DNA of 64,000 nucleotides from Asanoa siamensis (GTDB taxonomy: Bacteria; Actinomycetota; Actinomycetes; Mycobacteriales; Micromonosporaceae). Shown here one piece after another: positions 51,882 to 60,413 of the stretch; the first letter of the stretch is position 1, and each line of letters opens with the position of its first letter. The translations under genes were made by a program, and so were the position numbers. Under the pieces are notes generated by a model. That model saw only the letters and a list, made by a program, of their open reading frames with translations. It was not told the origin of the DNA and did not search any database. The stretch covers positions 38,608 to 102,607 of the forward strand of contig NZ_BONE01000027.1 of the NCBI RefSeq assembly GCF_016862555.1, written 5' to 3'.

Positions 51882-51920
51882 GACTACCTCCACGTTGATG
51901 GCGCCGCTACGGTGCGAACG

Positions 51921-52838
51921 TCAGTTCGTGACGACGGCCTGCGACTCCTGCACCGTTACCGGCACACCCGCCGTTGTCGTCAGCCCCGGCACCGTCCCGG
52001 ACTCACCGGCGCCGGCCCATGTCACCTCCCACGCCACCGTGACCGTCACGGTGAACACGCCGCCCGGCGCGCTCGCCGACGAACGGGTGTAGGTGTACGA
52101 GCAGTCAGGTGAAGGCAGCGCCGGGTCCGTGCCCGATGTCCACGGGGTTCCCGGACCGGTGCACACCTTCGTCGCGCCGTTACCCATTGCCCACGACGCC
52201 TGCACCGGCCTTGCCGTCGCCGTCACCGACACCCCCGGCACCGACGCGGTAGCGGACTTCGCGGCCCACGATGAGGGGTCCATGGCCAGCCACGTCGGCA
52301 GGTTGGTTAACTGCTTGCCCGCCGGGTTGAGCTGAACGACCACCTCCGGCAGGACCAGCCGCGCCCGAGCCTGGCGAGCCAACACCGCGGGCGACACCAC
52401 CGGTGGCGCTCCCGCGATCCACACCGGTCGTCCGAGGGCCCGCGTCGTCCCTGTGGCGTCGCTGTAGCACGTGCGCTGATACCAGCCGCCCGCACCAGTG
52501 GGCTGCCCACCCAACGCGTCAATCGTGGACTGCGACAGGTCGGCCGGCTTGTAGTAGCAGCCATCGGCGCCAGCCCAACCACCATCGCGCTGACACGGGA
52601 TCTCCACACCCTGCGGGTTACGGCACTTCCCATCACCGCCGCGACCACCGGTGCCCCCGGTGCTCGCTCCTGGTCGACCCGGTGTCCCCACCGTGGCGTT
52701 ACAACCAGGCTGCGAGCTGTCCTTGTCGCAGTTCACCGAGCCAGTACCACCACCAGCAAATGCCATCGACGGAGCCGCCGCCAGCGCGCTCACGGCCACG
52801 GTCATGGCAACTATCAGGCGCAGCGCAACCTTCAGCAT
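51921..52838 (-). CDS. Secreted protein of the Tad locus
   Basis: Taking the ATG at 52838 (305 aa), the protein has a Sec signal (LKVALRLIVAMTVAVSALAAA, then PSMAFAGGG). A Gly/Cys-rich segment with several cysteines (VNCDKDSSQPGCN; GKCRNPQG; DGCYYKPADL) follows, and a beta-rich C-terminal half with TVTVTVAWEVTWAG. The cysteine pattern suggests disulfides. Related secreted proteins accompany actinobacterial Tad systems, but I know no function. It overlaps the lipoprotein gene by 7 bp. Confidence 0.7.
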   Translation of the reverse strand: MLKVALRLIVAMTVAVSALAAAPSMAFAGGGTGSVNCDKDSSQPGCNATVGTPGRPGASTGGTGGRGGDGKCRNPQGVEIPCQRDGGWAGADGCYYKPADLSQSTIDALGGQPTGAGGWYQRTCYSDATGTTRALGRPVWIAGAPPVVSPAVLARQARARLVLPEVVVQLNPAGKQLTNLPTWLAMDPSSWAAKSATASVPGVSVTATARPVQASWAMGNGATKVCTGPGTPWTSGTDPALPSPDCSYTYTRSSASAPGGVFTVTVTVAWEVTWAGAGESGTVPGLTTTAGVPVTVQESQAVVTN

Positions 52839-53359
52839 GACTCGTTCCCAAGGTCGAAGCGGCTGACCTTCCATCCATCGGCCGTGAGCTTCACCGTGGC
52901 GGTAGTCCGATGTTTGCCTCCGGGAACGTCGTCAACCAGGCCGCCGGACGCCTTGTGTTCTAGCCACTTCTCGTCGTTGACGCAGTCCAGCACGCTTACC
53001 TCGACCGGCTTGCCGGCCGGCTTTACGGCGGTGATCTTCGGGTCGATCGCGAGGTCGCCAAGGATCACCTTGCGCTGGTCGCGGTTCGTCACCAATCCAC
53101 TCACGATCAGCTTCAACGCGTCGTCAGAGGCGTACTTCCGGAGATCCGGCGCATCCGGATCCGAGGTCTTACCCGCCTCGACGAACGCCGACCACATCCC
53201 GCGGTAGGCGACCAAGGCATCGTGCTCGGCCGCACTGCTCGAGGATGACGCCGACAGCGGAAGGCTCTGCGTCGGCGTCGCACCGGGCGTGCGGGAACCG
53301 CAGGCCACTAACACCATCAGGAGGCCGGTGAGCCCGACCATCTCCGTGCACCGGTTCAC
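52832..53359 (-). CDS. Putative lipoprotein heading the Tad operon
   Basis: The GTG at 53359, with GAGGGA 8 bp upstream, gives 175 aa beginning VNRCTEMVGLTGLLMVLVAC; the lipobox LVAC ends at residue 20. A Ser-rich linker follows, then an alpha/beta domain with AYRGMWSAFVEAGKT and PVEVSVLDCVNDEKW, similar in pattern to NTF2-like extracytoplasmic lipoproteins. Reading further upstream adds 86 unlikely residues. It is the first gene of the minus-strand pilus operon. Confidence 0.72.
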   Translation of the reverse strand: MNRCTEMVGLTGLLMVLVACGSRTPGATPTQSLPLSASSSSSAAEHDALVAYRGMWSAFVEAGKTSDPDAPDLRKYASDDALKLIVSGLVTNRDQRKVILGDLAIDPKITAVKPAGKPVEVSVLDCVNDEKWLEHKASGGLVDDVPGGKHRTTATVKLTADGWKVSRFDLGNESC

Positions 53360-54120
53360 GAGCCCGTCCCTCGGTCGACGATCTCCCGTGCGCGACGCTT
53401 CACGCACGGAATGGGGGACCTTGTTCGCGTAGGAATGAAGGTCACCCAAAGTGTCTAGTCCGTAACTATCGAGGGTGGCAACTGCGCTTTCCTTCAGGTA
53501 CGCGCGTTTTCGAGTGTTAACGCGCGCGCGTGGTTTCGTCTTACTTGAATGCCGATACCTGGACATAGCCGGATCAAATACCCATAATGAAGTGTCGTAA
53601 AACCGACAGTCCACCATGTTCCGCAGGTGACGGGGGCGGAACGAAAAAAGATCAGACTTTTTGCGAACGGTCCATGTTCGAGCGCCTCCAGCGCTCTTCG
53701 TAGAGTTCGTTGGCGGGCCTCGGTCCAGGGTCGAAGAGGTGTCGATCGCACCGTGCCTGCGGGCCGAGGCGCGTGGGACGCAGATGGAATCCTGACGACC
53801 ACCGCTCGCCGTTGCCTGGGCGTGACCCGCTTCTCTTGAGGTTTCTCTGAAGCGCTGGAGGCCCGACCTGGCGCGTGTCCACTACGAGGTTGACCGTGCC
53901 GCCGGATCGAGCGCCCAGCGACTCGCGAGGGCGGTCGGCCGACTATCCCGGCCTTCTCCATCAACCACGGTGTTCTGGCTTATTAGTCAGTAAGGCTCAA
54001 TTGCGACAATACGTCGACACTGTTTCTTGATCGCAATCGGATGGCCGATCCTCACCCAGAGCAATACAATGATCGCTCGATCGGTACCTCGACGCGCCCA
54101 CGACGGGGAGGTGAGTCGCG
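53360..54120. other. 760-bp gene-free gap between divergent operons
   Basis: This gap separates the Tad operon (leftward) and the HxlR-peptidase pair (rightward). It is more AT-rich than its surroundings, especially 53440-53640 and 53970-54080. Reading the minus strand, TGGACT is followed after 18 bp by CATTAT (around 53575-53610), a plausible promoter for the lipoprotein-Tad operon. A 156-codon minus-strand frame lies here but looks unlike a protein. Confidence 0.45.
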
Positions 54121-54456
54121 GTGAAGAGCATGTTGCAACGCGTCCATCGCGCAGTCGAACGCACCTGGGGTCCGGAGATCCTGGAGCTCCTGCTAACCGG
54201 CCCGCTGCGCTACACCGACCTCTTCAACAGGCTTTACGGCGCCGCCGAGAAGCCCGTCCACTCCAGAACCTTCCAGCACACCCTCAAGGCCCTCATCGAA
54301 CAAGGCCTCATCGAGCACCGTACGGCCCAGGTGCCGAAGCAGTACGCCCTCACCGCCAGCGGGCGACGCCTGACGCTCGCCCTTAAGCAGATCGAGGGAT
54401 GGGACCAAGAACACCCTGTTAACCGTCAGGACTCCCACGGCCAGTGGCAGACCTAG
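54121..54456 (+). CDS. HxlR-type winged-helix regulator
   Basis: The 111-aa product from the GTG at 54121 (GGGGAGG site) has the short winged helix of HxlR/PadR-type proteins: RTWGPEILELLLTGPLRYTD, HSRTFQHTLKALIEQGLIEH and a wing with YALTASGRRL. It lacks the usual N-terminal cysteine of redox-sensing HxlR members. It overlaps the prepilin peptidase gene by 13 bp and probably controls it or the divergent Tad operon. Confidence 0.8.
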   Translation: MKSMLQRVHRAVERTWGPEILELLLTGPLRYTDLFNRLYGAAEKPVHSRTFQHTLKALIEQGLIEHRTAQVPKQYALTASGRRLTLALKQIEGWDQEHPVNRQDSHGQWQT

Positions 54457-55106
54457 CCAGCATCGCGGCTCTCGCCGCGGCGGTCAGCGGCTTCGTCGCC
54501 GCGTTGCCGGTCGCGGCGACAGCGCACGGGGCGCCACGCACCGGCACAGTCCCGGTGCGATGGCGGCACACGGGCACACCAAAGGCGGCAACCGTCGGCT
54601 GCGCGCTGACAACTGCGGGTGTCGCGTTCGCCGTGTGTCATGCCATCGGCTGGAACATCGTGACCCCGGGCTACTGGCTATTCAGCGTTCTCGGCGTCGG
54701 ACTGTCCTACGTCGACCTCCGATTACGGCGCTTGCCCCACCTCGCAACCGGCGTCCTCTGGTCAACGTGCGCGGCCCTCTTCCTCATTGAATCGATCCGC
54801 CTCGGAGTCACGACCCATCTAATCCAAGCGGTCACGTGCGGAACCCTGGTTTCGATGAGCATGCTGCTCGCGGCGCTGGCATTACCTGGCCAACTGGGAC
54901 TCGGAGACGTCCATCTTGCCGGGGCGGTCGCGTTCACCCTCGGGTGGCTCGATTGGAAAATCGCGCTTACGGCAATCACCGGAGCCTGGATCGCGCAAGG
55001 CATCTGGGGATGGATGTCTGTCCTGCGTACTCGGCGTAGAGGGATTGCGCTTCCATTCGGTCCAACCCTGTTTGTAGCGTGGGCAATCGCCGCTTCCTTC
55101 CGTTGA
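54444..55106 (+). CDS. A24-type prepilin peptidase
   Basis: This 220-aa membrane protein has about six hydrophobic helices. The two catalytic aspartates are visible: D91 in YVDLRLRRLP and D155 in GLGDVHLAGA, the GxGD signature of A24 aspartic peptidases. It would cleave the Flp and TadE leaders after the DAG/DGG glycine. It starts inside the HxlR gene. The methyltransferase zinc domain of long-form PilD is absent, as in CpaA/TadV. Confidence 0.87.
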   Translation: MADLASIAALAAAVSGFVAALPVAATAHGAPRTGTVPVRWRHTGTPKAATVGCALTTAGVAFAVCHAIGWNIVTPGYWLFSVLGVGLSYVDLRLRRLPHLATGVLWSTCAALFLIESIRLGVTTHLIQAVTCGTLVSMSMLLAALALPGQLGLGDVHLAGAVAFTLGWLDWKIALTAITGAWIAQGIWGWMSVLRTRRRGIALPFGPTLFVAWAIAASFR

Positions 55107-55292
55107 CGTGCTCGGACATGTTCGACAGGGGGTAAATTGATGCGCACTTGGCCGAATTCCGAAAAGTCGGCAAGGAGGTTTGCGGCAAATGAAACCGAGC
55201 GCAACTCAGATGCAGTTGGCGGGGTGCGCACCGGCTTTTACCTGGTCGTACGCTACGTCACGGAGGCGCCCCTGTTGAATTGCCGTAAGGCG

Positions 55293-56138
55293 TCACTTCG
55301 CGAGAGCGTCAGTCCTCAGGGAAACCGGTAATTCCCGGGCTTCGTCGCCCCTTTTAGCATCAGCAAGAAGAGACGAGAAAATGGTCGAGTACTGACTCGC
55401 CTCCTCGGGATCCGTCAGGGTTAATTCGCGAGTATAGGTCTCGACCGTTACGTACCTTGAATCGTCAGAAAGTGTCAAAATAACAAATCCATGTGCTTGA
55501 ACGGCTGACGGCGTAGCCCCTGTTTGTAGGATGGAGACTTCCACGTTAGGAAGTGTCAAAACCGATAGAACTTTATCGTATTGAGCTGCCATTGCTTCTG
55601 CCGCTACAGGGCGGAACCTCAACGCCGCCTCAGTAATCACGAACTCGTATTGTCGGTTGAGGTCGTACAAGGCTGTCTGACGCTCGATGCGAGCGGCCGC
55701 CGCGCGCGCGGTGTCGCCGATCCTAAATACATCGGCCAAATCGAGGACGCTGCGCGCGTAGTCAGCGGTTTGAAGGAGGCCGGGCACTGCGGCGTGCTGA
55801 AACACTTGCATCGTCTTTGCCTCGTGCAGAAGGCGTCCCAGAGTGCGCTGATGCTCCGCGCGGCCACCGCCGAGCGTTCGGTCCCAAATGATTGACGCGA
55901 CCTGAATGGACTCCGCGATGTTGAGCAGTTCCGTGGTCACGTCCTGGGGCGCGCCGGTCTTGGCAGCCCAGGCGCGGACATCGGCGACGGAAGGCTTTGT
56001 TCGCTGGTTCTCGATCTTGGAGACCTTGGACTGCGACCACCCAAGCTCAACGGCGAGGCGAGTGGTTGAAAGCCCGGCATCCTCGCGGAGCGCTCGAAGC
56101 CGCGCCGCCAGGGCACCACGCTCATCGGATGCGCTCAC
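55293..56138 (-). CDS. XRE-family regulator with DUF5753-type ligand domain
   Basis: From the GTG at 56138 the product is 281 aa. An N-terminal XRE HTH (residues about 10-65, LSTTRLAVELGWSQSKVSKI) is followed by the C-terminal DUF5753-type domain (VPGLLQTADYARSVL; FVITEAALRFRP). These regulators are very common in actinomycetes, usually beside DUF397 or DUF6879 proteins, and can affect development or antibiotic production. It overlaps the DUF6879-like gene by 4 bp. Confidence 0.85.
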   Translation of the reverse strand: MSASDERGALAARLRALREDAGLSTTRLAVELGWSQSKVSKIENQRTKPSVADVRAWAAKTGAPQDVTTELLNIAESIQVASIIWDRTLGGGRAEHQRTLGRLLHEAKTMQVFQHAAVPGLLQTADYARSVLDLADVFRIGDTARAAAARIERQTALYDLNRQYEFVITEAALRFRPVAAEAMAAQYDKVLSVLTLPNVEVSILQTGATPSAVQAHGFVILTLSDDSRYVTVETYTRELTLTDPEEASQYSTIFSSLLADAKRGDEARELPVSLRTDALAK

Positions 56139-56671
56139 CAGGATCTACGCAGTTCCTCGAGCACGGTTGGCAGGTACTCGGCGAGCGGCGTCGCGCTGGC
56201 CAATGCGAGGTCGCGCTGGTCGATAAAGAGGCTCGTATCGGTAGCCGGCTCCATTGCTACGCGCCTCCCGCTTTCGTCGTAGTCAACAACGATGGCCTGA
56301 GTCTCGTCGAGCAGCCAGAAGTCGTGCGTCAGCTCGGCCAGGCGGCTTGGCGTTGCCGGCCTTTCGGCGATCCATACTTCCTCGCCGGCGGCGACGTTGC
56401 CGTGATAGCCGAGCAGTTCGAAGCGAAGGTAGTCGGACAAAGGGCGGTCCAAGAGGTGGACTCGGCTCCAATGTCGGCTCGCACTGACACTGTCCGCAAC
56501 CATGCGCAGCCACGGGTCGGTGTCAGGATGGCGTCGGGGCAAGGGGTGGCCAGCGATGAAGGCGCCGAACAGTTCGGTCTCGCCGGGTGCGTTGTAGGCG
56601 TTCAGCGTCTCCAGACGAAACACCGAACGCTCGACGCTCCGCAGCAGTCGCTCCAGCTCGTCCATCTGCAT
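56135..56671 (-). CDS. DUF6879-like protein
   Basis: The 178-aa product matches the uncharacterised DUF6879-type family that accompanies XRE/DUF5753 regulators. It contains SVFRLETLNAYNAPGETELF near 16-35, RPLSDYLRFELLGYHGNVAAG and DFWLLDETQAIVVDYDESGR. It is alpha/beta and soluble. It overlaps the XRE gene (4 bp) and is likely its functional partner, though no mechanism is known. Confidence 0.75.
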   Translation of the reverse strand: MQMDELERLLRSVERSVFRLETLNAYNAPGETELFGAFIAGHPLPRRHPDTDPWLRMVADSVSASRHWSRVHLLDRPLSDYLRFELLGYHGNVAAGEEVWIAERPATPSRLAELTHDFWLLDETQAIVVDYDESGRRVAMEPATDTSLFIDQRDLALASATPLAEYLPTVLEELRRSW

Positions 56672-56721
56672 CGAATCGTCCCATCTCTCGCCATCTGTCG
56701 ATCTAGTTTAGTCGAGGATGA

Positions 56722-56731
56722 AGACTAGTCT
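56722..56731. promoter_or_regulatory. Palindrome AGACTAGTCT in the divergent gap
   Basis: A perfect 10-bp palindrome lies between the divergent DUF6879-like (start 56671) and DUF397 (start 56784) genes. The same AGACTAG word forms a larger palindrome upstream of the second XRE gene at 58209-58230. It is a candidate operator for one or both XRE regulators. Confidence 0.5.
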
Positions 56732-56783
56732 CACGTGCCGCCTCTGTGGCAGGCTCAAACTACGGCTACGAAGGGAAGCGCAG

Positions 56784-56984
56784 ATGTCCGAAACGTCCGA
56801 GGACCTGACCTGGCGCAAGAGTTCCCAGAGCTTGAACGGGGACTGTGTGGAGGTCGCGTCGCTGCCAGGTGCCGTCGCTGTCCGCGATTCCAAGAACCCC
56901 GATGGCGCCATCTTGCGGTTCTCGCGCAGTGAGTGGCGCGCGTTTCTCGAAGCCGCAACTGGCGGCGAGTTCGACGAACGCTGA
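56784..56984 (+). CDS. DUF397 protein
   Basis: The ATG at 56784 gives 66 aa. It shows the family pattern WRKSSQS near residue 9, GDCVEVA, VAVRDSKNPDGAILRFSRSEW and a terminal FLEAA. DUF397 proteins are small partners or targets of XRE/DUF5753 regulators. An upstream ATG at 56718 would add 22 residues unlike the family. Confidence 0.85.
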   Translation: MSETSEDLTWRKSSQSLNGDCVEVASLPGAVAVRDSKNPDGAILRFSRSEWRAFLEAATGGEFDER

Positions 56985-57095
56985 CTTTCACCCGCGAGGG
57001 TCACGCCGGCTACGGACGCCCAGCACCAAGGCCTTTCGCTGGGCGTCCGGCGATCAATGAGCCCACATAACAGAGAGCGTGCGCTGTGGTCCTGT

Positions 57096-57299
57096 CTAAA
57101 CCAAGTCGTTGAACTCGCCCTTGGCGGCGCCGTCGAGGAACGCAGCGAACTCGCGGGGAGTGAACACGAGGACGGGGCCACCTGGATCCTTCGAATCCCG
57201 AACCCCGACGACATCGCCTACTTTCGCCACCTCAACGCATTGGCCAGCTTGCTGAGTTTTCGTGCTCTTACGCCATACCGCTTGGCTGAAGTCGGTCAC
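57096..57299 (-). CDS. DUF397 protein
   Basis: This 67-aa protein has WRKSTKTQQAGQCVEVAKVG, VVGVRDSKDPGGPVLVFTPREF and AAFLDGAAKGEF, the family pattern. Its start overlaps the stop of the second XRE/DUF5753 gene by 4 bp, so the pair is co-translated. It is related to, but distinct from, the DUF397 protein at 56784. Confidence 0.87.
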   Translation of the reverse strand: MTDFSQAVWRKSTKTQQAGQCVEVAKVGDVVGVRDSKDPGGPVLVFTPREFAAFLDGAAKGEFNDLV

Positions 57300-58147
57300 G
57301 TGAGCTCCTCTGCCGCATCTCGAATCATTGATGCCGAGTCGTCGGGGCTGAGGGCCATCGCTCTGAGTCGATCGAACGCTTGAACCGCACGGCTGGTTTC
57401 GGCATCCCCTTCAGGATAGAGATCCCCGGCCATCGTTTCGATGTAGACGATCTCGCGATCGTGTGGATCGGTGAATCCCAGGACTACGAACGCGCCCGGC
57501 GTCCCCGGATGCGCTCCTGCCGAGAAGGGGATCACCTGCACGTCGACACGAGGCGTCTCGGCGATGTCGGCAAGCTGGCTTAGCTGCTCGGCCATCGTCA
57601 ATGGGCTGCCGACGCGGCGCCGGATGGCGGCCTCGTCAAGTACGACCCAAACCGCGGGCGCGTCTTCCCGGCGCAGCAGCGTTTGCCGCCGCATGCGAAC
57701 CTCGACGCGCCGTTCGATCTCTTCCTCGGTGAGTCTTGCTACCCCGCCTTGAAGCACGGCTCGTGTGTAGCCCTCCGTCTGCATCAGTCCTGGAACCGAG
57801 ATCAGCTCGAAGTTCCAGATGCGGGCGGCGTCGGACTCGAACCCGATGTAGGTCGCGTACTCATCGGGGATGCTGCCAGCGTATCGATGCCACCAGCCTC
57901 GTTGGCTGGCCGACTCCGCGACCTCTACCAGGCTGGCGACCGTTGCCGCACTGGTCCCGTACGTCGTCAACAGCGCCTTGACTACAGGGACGCGGACGCC
58001 TACGAGCGCTCGCTCAACGCGCGACAGATGCGAAGGAGAGATTCCGGCGCGGCGCGCAGCGTCCTCGATGGTCATGCCGATGGACTCGCGCAGGTTGCTC
58101 AGCTCCCGCGCAAGGCGTCGTCGCCTCAGGGTAGGCCAGTTCGGCAC
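57296..58147 (-). CDS. Second XRE-family regulator with DUF5753-type domain
   Basis: Starting at the GTG 58147 (283 aa; an ATG at 58186 is an alternative) the protein has an XRE HTH (IGMTIEDAARRAGISPSHLS, about residues 22-60) and a DUF5753-type C-terminal domain (SVPGLMQTEGYTRAVL; VWVVLDEAAIRRRVG; FVVLGFTDPHDREIVYIE). It forms an operon with a DUF397 gene. Two palindromes lie just upstream of its start. Confidence 0.85.
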   Translation of the reverse strand: MPNWPTLRRRRLARELSNLRESIGMTIEDAARRAGISPSHLSRVERALVGVRVPVVKALLTTYGTSAATVASLVEVAESASQRGWWHRYAGSIPDEYATYIGFESDAARIWNFELISVPGLMQTEGYTRAVLQGGVARLTEEEIERRVEVRMRRQTLLRREDAPAVWVVLDEAAIRRRVGSPLTMAEQLSQLADIAETPRVDVQVIPFSAGAHPGTPGAFVVLGFTDPHDREIVYIETMAGDLYPEGDAETSRAVQAFDRLRAMALSPDDSASMIRDAAEELT

Positions 58148-58190
58148 CCAAGCAGTGTGCCACGGACCGTCTCGGGCGAGAAACATTCGT

Positions 58191-58230
58191 CAGACAACTT
58201 GTCTGGATCTAGTCTTCACTGCAAGACTAG
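58191..58230. promoter_or_regulatory. Two palindromes upstream of the second XRE gene
   Basis: CAGACAA-C-TTGTCTG at 58191-58205 is a perfect 7-bp inverted repeat, and CTAGTCTT-N6-AAGACTAG at 58209-58230 is a perfect 8-bp one. A further half-site GAGACTAGG follows at 58241. They resemble the AGACTAGTCT element of the other XRE module. Autoregulation is likely. Confidence 0.6.
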
Positions 58231-58605
58231 GTGAGACCTTGAGACTAGGTGCGAGTGACCGCGTTCGCTGCTGCGCACCCGCCCGGAAGTACGCGAGAGG
58301 GGCACAGTGATTTTCAGGGGTGGAGCATCAATCCGTGTCTCGTGCCTGTGGGCGTCTCGTCGGGCGCAGAGCACGAGCCTGCGGAGGCCACGCTGGTCGT
58401 CCGTCCACCAGTCCACTGGTAGACGGCGCCGCTGACGTCGGCTGGAGATGCGCCTGAGCGCCCCGTTTCCGTGCCGAACCGCCTCCGATGCGACATGCAG
58501 CCTGGAGGTTGAAAGGGACCTAAACACGCCGACGATGCGTGTCATGCCGTTCTCGACCCGGGCTAACAAACCCACCGGGTGGGGCGAGTGAGGAATGGGC
58601 CTACC
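58231..58605. other. 375-bp stretch without a recognisable gene
   Basis: This is the gap between the XRE promoter region and the permease operon. Base composition is mixed and I see no convincing gene, repeat or hairpin, apart from the AGACTAG half-site near its left end. Confidence 0.4.
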
Positions 58606-58944
58606 GTGAAGACGACTGTCAGCGACACCGACCGAAGCAATGTTTGGCGGAGAATCTTTGTGCTGCTCCATCCGCATCGGCCGGATTGGACTGCAGGTTT
58701 AGCGATACGACGAGACTGGCCTGACGGTACGCATGACCTCGGCTGTTTTCGGCGCACGCAAGGACGCGCGCTTCGGGCGATGAAGCGAGATCGAGCGTAT
58801 TGGAGATTGGGTCCGCTGCGTCCTCGGAGCTATGCCTTGGTTGAGGTCAGCCGTCGGGATTTCGTTCTGCATGGCCGCCGCCTGGAATGCCGTTCGGTCG
58901 ACTGCCCCACCCGGCCATCGCATGTTTTGAGGGCTCGTGCATGA
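58606..58944 (+). CDS. Small unknown Arg-rich protein leading the permease operon
   Basis: The GTG at 58606 gives 112 aa; GTG codons at 58579 and 58588 are alternatives. The protein is Arg/Trp-rich (SNVWRRIFVLLHPHRPDWTA; RDRAYWRLGPLRPRSYALVE) with no known motif. Its stop overlaps the permease ATG by 4 bp (ATGA), which is the main reason for calling it a gene. Confidence 0.45.
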   Translation: MKTTVSDTDRSNVWRRIFVLLHPHRPDWTAGLAIRRDWPDGTHDLGCFRRTQGRALRAMKRDRAYWRLGPLRPRSYALVEVSRRDFVLHGRRLECRSVDCPTRPSHVLRARA

Positions 58945-60413
58945 GCATCCATGGTGGCTTGGCCCGGCGCTCCGTTGGTGCTGGTGGTCTCTGGTTTTAT
59001 GCGGTGTCGGCGTCGGCACCGACGACGGTGCTGATGGCGGGGATCGTGACCACCTTCGCCACCGCAGGTGTGGTGGGGGTGCCGCTGTCCTACCTGCTGC
59101 TGACCGCCGGTCTGGGCTTGTTGACGACGGGGTATGTGGCGATGGCCCGGCGTGTCGGGCATGCGGCGCCGTTCTTCGGGTTGTTGGCGCACGGGCTGGG
59201 CCGGGCGTGGGGTGTGGCCGGCGGCTTGTTGGCGGTGGTGGGTTACAACGCCGTCCAGCTCGCCCTCTACGGGTTCCTCGGCGCCACCCTCGCCGCCGAG
59301 TTCGGCGGCGCCTGGTGGATATGGGGTGCGGTGGTGTGTGCGGCGATCGGGGTGCTGGGCGTGCTGCGGGTGGACATCGGCGCGAGCGTGCTGGCGACGT
59401 TCCTGGTCGCGGAGTTCGGCGTCATTGTGTTGTTCATCGTGGCCGCGTTCACCCACCCGGCCGACGGGGTGGTCTCGGCGGCGCCGTTCCTGCCCTCGCA
59501 GTTGTTCACCGGCGATGTCGGCGCGGTGTTCGTGCTCGGCATCGCCGGCTTCCTCGGCTACGAGTCCGGTCAGGCCTACTCGGAAGAAGCCCGATCCGAT
59601 CGCGCGGTGGGCCGGGCGACGTTCGCGGCACTGCTGGTGTTGGGACCGGTGTACGCGCTGTCGGCGTGGGCGATGATCGTCGCCACCGGCCCCGGCCGGA
59701 TCCAGGAGGCGGCGCAGGCCGATCCCGGTCTGCCGTTCACGGTCCTGGCTGAGGCGTTCGGGGTGTTCGGCGCTTTGGTCGCAGCGCTCGGGAAGGTGCT
59801 GCTGTTCACCAGCGTGTTCGCGGCGATGCTCTCGTTCCACGCGACGGTGGCCCGGTATCTGTTCGGGTTGGCCCGCGACGGGCTGCTGCCCGCCGTGCTT
59901 GCCCGGACCGGCACCGGCAAGAAGTCCAGGCGCGACGCCCCGGTCGCCGCGTCGCTGGTCCAAAGCATCCTGGCCGCGCTCGTGGTCGGGGTGTTCGCGG
60001 TGGCCGGGGCGGATCCGATCACGACGGTGTTCTCCTGGCTCGCAGCCCTGGCCGGCTTCGTCGTGCTCGTCCTGCTGGTCGCGGCGTCGTGGGCGGCGGT
60101 GGTGTGGTTCCGCCGGGGCGGCGGCGGCAACGAGAGCTTGTGGACCCGCCGGATCGCACCCTTGGCGGGGATCGTGGCGGGGATAGCGGTGCTGGCGATG
60201 ATGACCGTCCGCATGGAAACCCTGCTGGGCACCGACGGCTCCCTGGCCACCACCCTCGCCATCCCCCTGATCGTGGCCGGATTCGTGTTGGCCGCCCTGT
60301 GCTGGGCCGCGCTGGTCCGCGCGTTCCGACCGAAGGTGTGGGAGGGGATCGGGCGAGGGCGGCCGCATCCGCTGGTGATGCCGGACCAGCGGCTCTCGGA
60401 GGTGAGGCTGTGA
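58941..60413 (+). CDS. APC-family amino acid permease
   Basis: From the ATG at 58941 the 490-aa protein has about 12 hydrophobic helices with the APC signatures YAVSASAPTTVLMAGIV near residue 20 and FLGYESGQAYSEEARSDR near 215, which corresponds to the family's F-G-x-E...EEAR loop. It would take up an amino acid or exchange it for an amine. The neighbouring PLP decarboxylase suggests an amino-acid/amine pair. Its stop overlaps the next ATG (TGATG). Confidence 0.88.
   Translation: MSIHGGLARRSVGAGGLWFYAVSASAPTTVLMAGIVTTFATAGVVGVPLSYLLLTAGLGLLTTGYVAMARRVGHAAPFFGLLAHGLGRAWGVAGGLLAVVGYNAVQLALYGFLGATLAAEFGGAWWIWGAVVCAAIGVLGVLRVDIGASVLATFLVAEFGVIVLFIVAAFTHPADGVVSAAPFLPSQLFTGDVGAVFVLGIAGFLGYESGQAYSEEARSDRAVGRATFAALLVLGPVYALSAWAMIVATGPGRIQEAAQADPGLPFTVLAEAFGVFGALVAALGKVLLFTSVFAAMLSFHATVARYLFGLARDGLLPAVLARTGTGKKSRRDAPVAASLVQSILAALVVGVFAVAGADPITTVFSWLAALAGFVVLVLLVAASWAAVVWFRRGGGGNESLWTRRIAPLAGIVAGIAVLAMMTVRMETLLGTDGSLATTLAIPLIVAGFVLAALCWAALVRAFRPKVWEGIGRGRPHPLVMPDQRLSEVRL

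Noticed and set aside
53494..53964. 156-codon minus-strand frame in the gap before the HxlR gene
   Set aside because: The sequence is Arg/Pro/Ser-rich with no domain, has no coupling to neighbours and lies in an AT-richer regulatory gap.
55137..55331. 64-codon plus-strand frame after the prepilin peptidase
   Set aside because: It has a possible ribosome site but overlaps the convergent XRE gene and shows no recognisable features; too weak to call.
55395..55425. Possible right attachment site: TCCGTCAGG matching part of the tRNA-Thr acceptor end
   Set aside because: Only nine matching bases, inside an XRE coding region and without the T-loop; chance match is likely.
58830..60368. 512-codon minus-strand frame across the permease gene
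   Set aside because: The translation is an artefact-like Arg/Gln/His-rich sequence; the plus strand encodes a canonical APC permease.
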